Below are positions 17,256 to 23,963 of a DNA stretch of 32,345 nt, piece after piece. A program made the position numbers and the translations under genes. Source of the stretch: Caryophanales bacterium UBA2289 (lineage in GTDB: Bacteria; Bacillota_I; Bacilli_A; Izemoplasmatales; Hujiaoplasmataceae); contig DDWJ01000019.1 of assembly GCA_002345505.1 (NCBI GenBank), positions 1-32,345 on the forward strand, read 5' to 3'. Under the pieces are notes generated by a model. It had not been told where the DNA came from, made no database searches, and saw nothing but the letters and a program-made list of their open reading frames with translations. Position 1 is the first letter of the stretch, and every line of letters begins with the position of its first letter.

Positions 17256-17275
17256 TTACATACATTTGTATGTAA
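17256..17275. promoter_or_regulatory. 20-bp perfect dyad upstream of the mrp operon
   Basis: Arms TTACATACA and TGTATGTAA are separated by TT. The dyad is 2 bases from a TTGACA (17248-17253, minus strand) and about 110 bases before mrpE. Size and perfection fit an operator for a dimeric repressor such as TetR type. The protein that binds it is unknown. Confidence 0.5.
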
Positions 17276-17323
17276 ACTATAAGTTTCTACAATATTGATT
17301 AGTTGTTTCATTTTATTTCGTAG

Positions 17324-17362
17324 TAAAAAAATAAAAAGAAAAGTCTTTGACTAGACATTTCT
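17324..17362 (-). terminator. Terminator after the small membrane protein gene
   Basis: Minus strand AGAAATGTCT/AGACTTTTCT with one mismatch and a 6-base loop, followed by TTTTTATTTTTTT. It closes the GNAT/acyltransferase/membrane protein unit. Confidence 0.75.
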
Positions 17363-17380
17363 TTTTTTGGTATTTAATGA

Positions 17381-17743
17381 CTACAAAACATTAATGCGCG
17401 ACAATTTCTTTTGATTCGCATATCCAACAAAGCCTAAAACAATAGATGGCACTAGATAAAAGAATACGAACATAAACATGAACAAACTGACGCAATATAG
17501 AATCGCGCTTGTTAGAATAAACCCGCTACTTTTTGTTCCAAAGCCAATCCATCCCATAATAACAGCGATGATAGTTACTATCAAATGAGGCAGTAAAAAC
17601 AAAGTTAATAAAGATCTAATAAACTGTCCTGCTGGTTCTTCGGATTGATTATTAAAATCCTTAAAACTGATTATTAAGTACACTAAATAAGCACTAGCGA
17701 ATAGCACAGCTAAAAATGCAGTAACACTTCTACCTTTGAACAT
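17381..17743 (-). CDS. Small four-helix membrane protein, unknown function
   Basis: A 120-residue protein not recognised as a named family. Four hydrophobic helices are visible at about residues 7-25, 42-66, 75-92 and 95-110. A short loop carries FNNQSEEPAG between the first two, and the tail is basic (NQKKLSRINVL). A GAGAGTG-like site precedes the ATG. It lies 22 bases after the broken acyltransferase reading frame and ends in a terminator. It is therefore probably the last gene of a unit starting at the GNAT gene. Confidence 0.7.
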   Translation of the reverse strand: MFKGRSVTAFLAVLFASAYLVYLIISFKDFNNQSEEPAGQFIRSLLTLFLLPHLIVTIIAVIMGWIGFGTKSSGFILTSAILYCVSLFMFMFVFFYLVPSIVLGFVGYANQKKLSRINVL

Positions 17744-17765
17744 AATTTTTCACTCTCTTTATTTA

Positions 17766-18457
17766 TTAAAAAGCTAGTTCATTAAGAGAAACTCTTAATT
17801 CTTCAGCAATTTCATCTCGTTTCATATCTTCAGGAAAGTCACTTAGAAAGATAGTTTTACCAGTAATAATTTGTTGTTTAGTTTTATGATAGTAAAGTGG
17901 AATAAGCGGAATCTGTTCTCTCGTTTTCTTATAGTAAGTTTTAGCTAAATAGACTATGCCGCTATGGAAAGAATCGATATGTTCTAAATAACCTTCACTG
18001 CTATCCTCTGGAAATATTAACAGTGAATTATTAACTTTTAGATGTTCAATACTTAAATTTATAGTTTTTCTTAATCTAACATCAGGATAGGTTGGAATTA
18101 ATTGAACTCCTTTATACAAGGTTTTAGAGATAATTCCAAACAAAGTCGCTAATAGAAAAGATCTAAATTTCTTATAACCTAGTTTTTATTGATAAAAAGT
18201 AAAATATAAGTATTTCCATCTAGAGAAATAATGGCCTGTCATTGGATAAGCTCCCCAAGGAACTAAATACTTTGGAAAATATACACTTAATGTCAACGGT
18301 CCCGCTGCACCACTATGATTAGCAAAATAAATAGCTTTTTTTCAGGCAAATTATCATCGTGTAAAATTAACTTTGGTTCTTCTCTTACTCTCCTAATAAT
18401 TCCTTTAATTAAACTTATAAACCAGTTGTGTTTTGTAATAGTTTTAATCTGCTTCAT
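17766..18457 (-). pseudogene. Broken 1-acylglycerol-3-phosphate acyltransferase-like (PlsC) gene
   Basis: Reading frames on the minus strand join into one PlsC-like protein of about 230 residues only if two lesions are repaired. The ATG at 18457 has a good AGGAG site and opens MKQIKTITKHNWFISLIKGI. The frame then fails at a run of seven A (18336-18342); one extra A would continue into AIYFANHSGAAGPLTL. A second lesion is an in-frame TAA at 18186-18188 after YLYFTFYQ. Beyond it the frame runs intact through LIFPEDSSEGY (acyl-phosphate binding motif) to the normal end at 17766. The NHxxxxD box reads NHSGAAG, lacking the usual aspartate. Such enzymes make phosphatidic acid. The gene is probably decayed, although a sequencing error could explain the homopolymer lesion alone. 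Confidence 0.8.
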
Positions 18458-18482
18458 AAATACTCCTGTCCTAAATTACTAA

Positions 18483-19280
18483 TTACTTTCTTTTTCTATA
18501 AATGTTCCACATGCCTAAATACTTAAACCCTAGTCTTTTGTATATACTGCCAGCTTCGGGATTGTCATAAAATAGACAGAGTGTCTTCTTTTTCTGTGTA
18601 AGATAGATTCTTAACAATTCTTCTAAGAGGTTTGATGCTAATCCTAACTTGCGATAATTAGGATCGGTCGCAACTGCTACAACCATTGCCGATTTAGTAG
18701 TTTCTGCTGTAGAGCCAGCGGAAGCTATAATTTTTCCACTATCTTCAATATATAAAGTCATACCCATATTTATTGAATTCATCTTAGCCTCAATAAAATT
18801 ATCTAAATCACTATGATAAGGAGCGAACTCTTTGATTTTTTGAAACAAATAAAATAATTTTTCAGCTTCTTTAGCTGTTTTCAATTGTTTGATTTCATAA
18901 GGAAAATTATTTTTATTAGATCTTAATGTATCTGCCTCAACAAAATACATCACATCTTTTCTAAAATCTTTTAGTGCCGATTCTATCATTTCGAATAGTT
19001 CTGCTTTACCACTTATAAAGTCAAAAGGATCATCTTTAAAGATCTTGAAGTAATCTGGGTTAAAATCATTAGTTTTAGAATAATAGATTGCATTATTTCG
19101 ATATCTTAAAAATACGCTTTTATAATTACTCATTGAATCAAAATCAGCATATACTCTTTGAAAGTCTTTATCAAAACCAAAAGTTTCAATATCACCGATA
19201 GGGAATATATTGAAAGCTTGCTCCTGATATAAATAATCTAATACCGACTGTCGATCTAACTCGGTCAATCTTCGTATCAT
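18483..19280 (-). CDS. GNAT-family N-acetyltransferase
   Basis: A 265-residue cytoplasmic protein. The C-terminal half is a GNAT fold: VVAVATDPNYRKLGLASNLLEELL (about residues 205-228) gives the beta-4 strand and the acetyl-CoA pyrophosphate loop, in the variant form RKLGLA. YDNPEAGSIYKRLGFKYLG is the closing beta-5/alpha-4 segment. The N-terminal half (about 1-120) is a family-specific domain of unknown use, as in proteins that pair a degenerate and an active GNAT lobe. ATG follows AGAGG. The acyltransferase pseudogene begins 25 bases downstream. The substrate is unknown. Confidence 0.8.
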   Translation of the reverse strand: MIRRLTELDRQSVLDYLYQEQAFNIFPIGDIETFGFDKDFQRVYADFDSMSNYKSVFLRYRNNAIYYSKTNDFNPDYFKIFKDDPFDFISGKAELFEMIESALKDFRKDVMYFVEADTLRSNKNNFPYEIKQLKTAKEAEKLFYLFQKIKEFAPYHSDLDNFIEAKMNSINMGMTLYIEDSGKIIASAGSTAETTKSAMVVAVATDPNYRKLGLASNLLEELLRIYLTQKKKTLCLFYDNPEAGSIYKRLGFKYLGMWNIYRKRK

Positions 19281-19351
19281 ATAAACCTCTTAATAAGATT
19301 AAAATTGTATACTTATTCTATCAAAGAATTATGGCCAATTCTAGACTATAA

Positions 19352-19387
19352 GAAAAAATGATTGATAATTTTTTAAATTACCAATCA
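19352..19387 (-). terminator. Terminator starting at the yaaA stop codon
   Basis: Minus-strand 13-bp stem (TGATTGGTAATTT/AAATTATCAATCA with one G-U, loop about 3-4 A) followed by TTTTTTCTT. The TGA stop of yaaA forms the first three bases of the stem. Confidence 0.85.
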
Positions 19388-20107
19388 AATATGTCGAATA
19401 AATATTAAATTATCTGGTTTTGATAAGTTTTCAGAGTAAATATAATTTTCATAACTAAATTCTTTAATTAAATCAAGATCTTCAATTTGATTTTTAATTA
19501 GAAAATCTAACATTTTCCCTCTACATTTTTTAGCGTTATAACTTACTACTTTTAATTCTAATTTGTCACTCTCTTCATAAAACTCAATATTTATCATTCT
19601 ACCAGAGTAATTTTTTAACATTTTTGAAAATTCATTTGAAGCTAAATTGATGATAACTTCTTCGTTCATAAAATAATCATCAACAATTTCTTGCCAATAC
19701 TTATATAAACTAATCTTTGGTAATTTGATTGTCATATCAAGTCGATAGGGATAGATTAAATCGTTTGGAGATAATACACCATACATTGCTGATAGAATTC
19801 TTAAATGATCATTCATGTATTTAAGTTGCGAATTATTATAAATGTTTAAATTCAATTGCTCAAATACTACTCCAGTATAGCTTCTGATTGCTTCTTTGAT
19901 TGGTTTATCTGAAAAATCAGATTTGTAGTTATTTATAGTCTCCTCAAGAAGTTTTCCCTTAATCTTGAATATCAAAGAAATCTTATCTTTAGATAATTTT
20001 CTAATCGTTTCATAAAGTTTTAGCGTTTCTTTCTTTAGTACAACATTTTTTTCTGTCAATTCATCAATAAAACTCATGGTTTTACTTGGTGAAATAATAA
20101 TCTTCAC
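19385..20107 (-). CDS. yaaA: Peroxide stress protein YaaA family (DUF328/UPF0246)
   Basis: A 240-residue cytoplasmic protein of the UPF0246 family. The hallmark start KIIISPSKTM and the late motif VVSYNAKKCRGKMLDFLI are both present, and the length is normal. E. coli YaaA lowers free intracellular iron and limits DNA damage during hydrogen peroxide stress, and the family fold binds DNA. The start is GTG, 4 bases after the stop of the thioredoxin-like gene. The nearest AAGGA is 14 bases away, so translation may depend on coupling with the upstream gene. It is the last gene of the ArsR-led operon, which joins it to metalloid/thiol stress. Confidence 0.88.
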   Translation of the reverse strand: MKIIISPSKTMSFIDELTEKNVVLKKETLKLYETIRKLSKDKISLIFKIKGKLLEETINNYKSDFSDKPIKEAIRSYTGVVFEQLNLNIYNNSQLKYMNDHLRILSAMYGVLSPNDLIYPYRLDMTIKLPKISLYKYWQEIVDDYFMNEEVIINLASNEFSKMLKNYSGRMINIEFYEESDKLELKVVSYNAKKCRGKMLDFLIKNQIEDLDLIKEFSYENYIYSENLSKPDNLIFIRHI

Positions 20108-20111
20108 TTTT

Positions 20112-20351
20112 TTATAAGTATTCCTTTAGTAAATCCTTAGCTTCTTCAACTGTTAGAACTTTTCCAGCTGAAACTATCTTTTCATCGATGATTAATCCTG
20201 GTGTTCGCATTAAACCTGAATTAGCTATCGCCATCATATCAGTAACATACAAAATTTCTGCTTTTAAACCGATTTGATTGACGGCTTCTGTAACGTTCTC
20301 TAATAACTTTTTACAATTTTTGCATCCTGATCCTAATACTTTAATTTTCAT
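20112..20351 (-). CDS. Thioredoxin-like small redox-active disulfide protein
   Basis: A 79-residue single-domain thioredoxin-fold protein with a CKNC active site at residues 10-13 and the cis-proline region MRTPGLIID near residue 51-59. The order beta-alpha-beta matches the small redox-active disulfide protein 2 group, often found beside UPF0718 permeases. It may reduce metalloid or thiol substrates for the permease (inference). ATG is preceded by AGGAGGAAAAAATT. It lies between the permease and yaaA in the same operon. Confidence 0.9.
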   Translation of the reverse strand: MKIKVLGSGCKNCKKLLENVTEAVNQIGLKAEILYVTDMMAIANSGLMRTPGLIIDEKIVSAGKVLTVEEAKDLLKEYL

Positions 20352-20370
20352 AATTTTTTCCTCCTATTTT

Positions 20371-21390
20371 TTATATAAATAAATAACTAAAAGCATTAAA
20401 TAAATAACCCATAATTATGATTCCAGCTGTAACTATTCCGACAAAAGTTAGTAATAATTTCATCTTAACTACCTTTTTAATCATAATTATTGATGGTAAA
20501 GATAAAGCAGTAACTGCCATCATGAAAGCTAATACTGTTCCGATTTGTACTCCTTTTAAGACTAGCGCTTCTGCTATGGGAAGAGTTCCGAAGATATCAG
20601 CGTACATTGGAATTCCAACTACCGTAGCTATTAATACTGAGAATGGATTATTTTCTCCAAGTACTGTAGCTATCCAATCTTTAGGTATGACTCCATGAAT
20701 TATTGCGCCAATTAAAACTCCAATTAAGATATATATCCAAACTCGCTTGATTATTTCTTTCACTTGATCTTTAGCATATATTCTTCTATCTTTTTTTGTC
20801 ATAATTTCAACATCTTGATTTTCAGCAATTTTATTGTTATCAACTTTGATGAAATCAGCAACATACTTATCCATTTTAAATACACTAATAACTGTTCCAC
20901 CAATTATTGCTATCAAAAGACCTACAACAACATATGCTAATGCTATCTGCCAATTAAAGATACTTGCTAATAAAACAACTGATGCTAAATCAACTAATGG
21001 TGAAGAAATCAAAAAGGAGAACGTAACCCCGACAGGCAACCCGGCTTTTGTGAATCCAATAAATATTGGTATGGAGGAACAAGAACAAAACGGTGTTACT
21101 GTTCCAAGTAATGCTCCAATAACATTAGCCCAGATGCCTTTATATTTAGAAAGAATTTTACTTGTTCTTTCTGGGGTAAAATACGATTGAATATAAGAAG
21201 CTAAGTAAATTAGAACTGATAAGAGAATAAAGATTTTAATGACATCATAAAAGAAAAAAGTAATACTTTTATAAAGCCAAGAAACTTCATTCAACTTAAA
21301 TAAATCCCTAAAAATCCAATTAATTCCATCTTCTAACCAAGTCATTTTTAAGAATAAGTTATTTAAGAAAATAAATATTTTTGCTATCAT
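20371..21390 (-). CDS. UPF0718/ArsP-type permease
   Basis: A 339-residue membrane protein with about eight helices. The motif TPFCSCSSIPIFIGF, with cysteines 102 and 104, is the hallmark of the UPF0718 permease family, repeated as inverted topology with VVGIPMYADIFGTLP in the second half. Family members include ArsP, which exports trivalent organoarsenicals, and other metal/metalloid exporters. The cytoplasmic loop near residues 185-215 is charged. The start ATG overlaps the arsR stop by four bases. With an ArsR sensor before and a CxxC protein after, metalloid efflux is the best guess, but thiol-bound metals are possible. Confidence 0.85.
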   Translation of the reverse strand: MIAKIFIFLNNLFLKMTWLEDGINWIFRDLFKLNEVSWLYKSITFFFYDVIKIFILLSVLIYLASYIQSYFTPERTSKILSKYKGIWANVIGALLGTVTPFCSCSSIPIFIGFTKAGLPVGVTFSFLISSPLVDLASVVLLASIFNWQIALAYVVVGLLIAIIGGTVISVFKMDKYVADFIKVDNNKIAENQDVEIMTKKDRRIYAKDQVKEIIKRVWIYILIGVLIGAIIHGVIPKDWIATVLGENNPFSVLIATVVGIPMYADIFGTLPIAEALVLKGVQIGTVLAFMMAVTALSLPSIIMIKKVVKMKLLLTFVGIVTAGIIIMGYLFNAFSYLFI

Positions 21391-21671
21391 TTGTCAGTGC
21401 CTTTCAATTTCTTCAGACTATTTAAGTAGTTTATCATATCGTCAATTATTTTATCGTTAACATCTAATTTGCGCCAGATGCCTTCTTTTCTTGAACTAAT
21501 TAAACTTGCTTCTTCCAGAATATTTAAGTGATAAGTCATCGTTGGTTGAGTTACTTCAACTTTGTTAATTAAAGTACATCCACATGTTTCTCCTTTAAGC
21601 ATTTGTTCGAAAAGAATTAAGCGATTTTTATCGCCAAGAGCTTTGAAATAAGTTGCCATTTTTTCTTCCAT
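21387..21671 (-). CDS. ArsR/SmtB-family metal-responsive repressor
   Basis: A 94-residue winged-helix repressor. The first helix region (FKALGDKNRLILFEQML) and the recognition helix VTQPTMTYHLNIL are typical of ArsR. Cysteines 30 and 32 in GETCGC sit at the start of the DNA-binding helix, where ArsR proteins bind arsenite or antimonite. I place the start at ATG 21671 (MEEKMATYF), seven bases after GAGGTGG. An earlier in-frame ATG at 21689 precedes the ribosome binding site and lies in the operator. It should repress its own operon (permease, thioredoxin-like, YaaA) until metalloid is bound. Confidence 0.9.
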   Translation of the reverse strand: MEEKMATYFKALGDKNRLILFEQMLKGETCGCTLINKVEVTQPTMTYHLNILEEASLISSRKEGIWRKLDVNDKIIDDMINYLNSLKKLKGTDK

Positions 21672-21688
21672 TAAAAGCCACCTCATCA

Positions 21689-21706
21689 TATAGATATTTA
21701 TCTATA
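21689..21706. promoter_or_regulatory. Operator-like dyad of the arsR operon
   Basis: Perfect 7-bp arms TATAGAT/ATCTATA around a 4-base centre, about 10-26 bases after the predicted transcription start. An imperfect repeat of the same half-site lies next to the -10 box. Position fits ArsR autorepression. Confidence 0.65.
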
Positions 21707-21721
21707 TATATAAACATCTAT

Positions 21722-21750
21722 ATTATAAATCTTCTAAACTTATAAAGCAA
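21722..21750 (-). promoter_or_regulatory. Promoter of the arsR operon
   Basis: Minus-strand TTGCTT (21745-21750), 17-base spacer, TATAAT (21722-21727). It abuts the upstream gene's terminator. Confidence 0.8.
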
Positions 21751-21776
21751 GAAAAAAATCAGATTTTTTCTGATTT
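21751..21776 (-). terminator. Terminator of the MFS/nuclease-like operon
   Basis: Minus-strand stem AAATCAGA/TCTGATTT, loop of five A, then TTTT. It ends one base before the -35 of the arsR promoter. Confidence 0.8.
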
Positions 21777-21814
21777 CATTTCATAGAATACTATTTTTTA
21801 AATTTTATTACAAA

Positions 21815-22468
21815 TTATACAAACTTTTTATACTCATCTAATCCTTTTTTTGTCAATAAATAACTAGCATAAGAACTTTTTTGAAACCAACCATAAAAGT
21901 TTTTTTGTAAAATTGATTGAGTATTTAAGACTCCTGTTTCATTAATTATCTCTTTCGGTGATAAACCTGGTTTTTCCGCTAACAAACTAGCAATCTTAAT
22001 CGCATTTTGTTTATAAACGGTCATTCTTTTACCTTTTGAACCACCCTTATTTGAGTCACTAAAAAGATTGTTAAAAGTATTAAGAAGTTTTTCTTTTCTT
22101 CTTTTATTTAGTGATTTTGATTTGTTCAAATCATAATGATTCGGTTCGAAAACAACTTCAACTTTTTCCTTATCAATAAGTATTAATCCTAAATTAAGTC
22201 TTTTGAGTAATAACTGAAAATGCTTAATTGAATTTCGATGAGATTTATAAGAGTCTTTTGGAATCGCCAAAAAAACATTATCTACAAGTTTTTGTCTTTC
22301 AATTACTTGATAGATAAGTTTTAGACTTATTTTTACTTTTAATTCAATTGCTATAGTTATATCTTCTTTAATAGCTAGTATATCGATGTCATTAATTTCC
22401 GCTTTTACTGTATACCCTTGACTCTCAAAAAAAGATTTAACTGGCTGATAAAGATCAGTTTCTAACAT
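21815..22468 (-). CDS. PD-(D/E)xK nuclease-like protein with C-terminal winged helix (DUF2161-like)
   Basis: A 217-residue soluble protein. Residues 1-75 look like a restriction-endonuclease-type fold: an N-terminal helix (DLYQPVKSFFESQGYTV), aspartate 29 in NDIDILAIK, then glutamate 42 and lysine 44 in AIELKV. This gives the D...ExK pattern of the DUF2161 group. The middle is basic (SLNKRRKEKL). Residues about 150-217 form a winged-helix-like unit (IASLLAEKPGLSPKEIINETG, LLTKKGLDEY). DNA cleavage has not been shown for the family, and it may only bind nucleic acid. It follows the MFS gene by 12 bases and shares its terminator. Confidence 0.65.
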   Translation of the reverse strand: MLETDLYQPVKSFFESQGYTVKAEINDIDILAIKEDITIAIELKVKISLKLIYQVIERQKLVDNVFLAIPKDSYKSHRNSIKHFQLLLKRLNLGLILIDKEKVEVVFEPNHYDLNKSKSLNKRRKEKLLNTFNNLFSDSNKGGSKGKRMTVYKQNAIKIASLLAEKPGLSPKEIINETGVLNTQSILQKNFYGWFQKSSYASYLLTKKGLDEYKKFV

Positions 22469-22480
22469 TGTTACCCCTCT

Positions 22481-23713
22481 TTATACATCTACATTATATA
22501 TCTTCTTAAACTCGTTTTTCATTCCAATTGGGAAAATAAATATTGCTGATAAAGAAACAATCGATGCAAGCAAGATGATGAAGCGATATTCAAGACCAGA
22601 ATACTCTGCTATCAAACCAATTGTTAATGTCCCGAGAATAGTACCGATATTCCACAACATCTGTTGAGTAGAATTTATTCTACCTCTAATATGACTGGGA
22701 AGATAGGTTTGAGTAGCACTCATTCTAATATTGAAACTAGTAACTGATAATAAACCAACAATAAAACTTACAATGACCATCATGATATAAGGCATGTATA
22801 AAAGCGTCGCTCCCAGTACTTCTACCGTTATATATACACTGACTGCTATTAAATATTTCTTAGCAGTAGGATATTTAAAAATATAATGGATAATTCCTCC
22901 TACCATTCTTCCGATAGCACCTGCAGATATTAAGAGTGAGAAGTTTTGCAAAGTTAAGGCTGGATGATTAACAAAGTATGGCATTCTTAATAAATCACTC
23001 GCCGCGTAAACGAAAGAAAAGGCAGCGAATAGTACTCCTATTCCCAAGATACCTTTTTCTAATTTATAGTAATGTAATCCTTCTTTAATATCTTCAATAA
23101 AAGTAATTTTGCTATGAACTTTTTTGGTGTTTAATTTTTCCTCAAGTTTTATCTGAGTTTCAATTGTCGCAGTGATAACAAAAGTTAAAGCATTGAACGC
23201 CATTAAAATAGCAACACCAAACTCATATGTTTCAATCAAAAACGTCGCTATAGGCGCCATTATGGCTGCCGATATCGGCCAAATTAAAGAAGAAATTGAA
23301 TAAGCTTTAGAATGATTACCTTTAGAGATAACTTCAGGGAATAAACTTGTAAAGGCGATTTGGTAAACTGTATCAACGATTCCAAAGAAAGCGGCGATTA
23401 TTGTAAATACCCAGACATTAAAATATCCGGTGAACAAAATCAAAGCTACCAAAGAAAAAAAGATACTATAAAAATAATCGATTCTGTATATCATTTTGAC
23501 TCTTGAATTCCGATCGACAAAAGGACCAACCAAAATTGAAGTAACCATTCTAGGGATAATATTTGCAATTGTAAATAAAGCCAGCGTTAAAGGCGATCCT
23601 GTTTGTTTATAGATTAAAATACCAAAAGCAATGCCTGCTGCGGCACTGCCAAAAGCTGATATAAAAGAGCCAATGGTTAAAATTGAAAAGTTGCGATTCC
23701 AAAGTTTATTCAC
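22481..23713 (-). CDS. MFS transporter (drug exporter-like)
   Basis: A 410-residue protein with 12 membrane helices in two six-helix bundles, split by a charged central loop near residue 195-215 (EEKLNTKKVHSKITFIEDIKEGL). The loop after helix 2 reads GPFVDRNSRVKMIYRID, the MFS signature A region, and RGRINSTQQMLWNIG repeats it in the second half. The layout is like MacA/MefA-type and YfiS-type exporters. The start is GTG (MNKLWNRNF), chosen because helix 1 follows at once. The only good ribosome site, AGGAG, lies 30 bases upstream and is separated from GTG by a 16-bp palindrome. Substrate unknown. Confidence 0.85.
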   Translation of the reverse strand: MNKLWNRNFSILTIGSFISAFGSAAAGIAFGILIYKQTGSPLTLALFTIANIIPRMVTSILVGPFVDRNSRVKMIYRIDYFYSIFFSLVALILFTGYFNVWVFTIIAAFFGIVDTVYQIAFTSLFPEVISKGNHSKAYSISSLIWPISAAIMAPIATFLIETYEFGVAILMAFNALTFVITATIETQIKLEEKLNTKKVHSKITFIEDIKEGLHYYKLEKGILGIGVLFAAFSFVYAASDLLRMPYFVNHPALTLQNFSLLISAGAIGRMVGGIIHYIFKYPTAKKYLIAVSVYITVEVLGATLLYMPYIMMVIVSFIVGLLSVTSFNIRMSATQTYLPSHIRGRINSTQQMLWNIGTILGTLTIGLIAEYSGLEYRFIILLASIVSLSAIFIFPIGMKNEFKKIYNVDV

Positions 23714-23723
23714 GTTTTTAGTT

Positions 23724-23739
23724 ATGACTAATTAGTCAT
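23724..23739. promoter_or_regulatory. 16-bp perfect palindrome in the MFS leader
   Basis: ATGACTAATTAGTCAT sits between AGGAG and the GTG start. In DNA it could be an operator. In RNA it can fold into a 6-bp hairpin that shortens the effective distance from ribosome site to start codon. Confidence 0.5.
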
Positions 23740-23784
23740 TATCTCCTAGTTATTAAAAATTCTTCATCCAAATATCCACGTAAT

Positions 23785-23790
23785 ATTATA
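23785..23790 (-). promoter_or_regulatory. -10 element of the MFS operon
   Basis: Minus-strand TATAAT about 70 bases before the GTG start, with a weak -35 region. The divergent plus-strand gene has no equally clear promoter. Confidence 0.45.
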
Positions 23791-23963
23791 CTAAATTTTT
23801 CCCAATAAATGTTATAAATATCTTTGAATCTAAGAAAACTTTATTAATTCAAAATTCAAATGATTTAAATGTGTTGATTTTGCTTATATTATGCAAAGAA
23901 GATACAAAAATCTGCATTTGTGATAAAATATGGTTATAAATATATTTATAAAGGAAGGTAATT

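Noticed and set aside
23880..23960. Promoter for the 470-residue protein (for example TTGTGA with TATATT)
   Set aside because: That pair would put the transcription start inside the ribosome site, and other pairs are weak, so no promoter is claimed.
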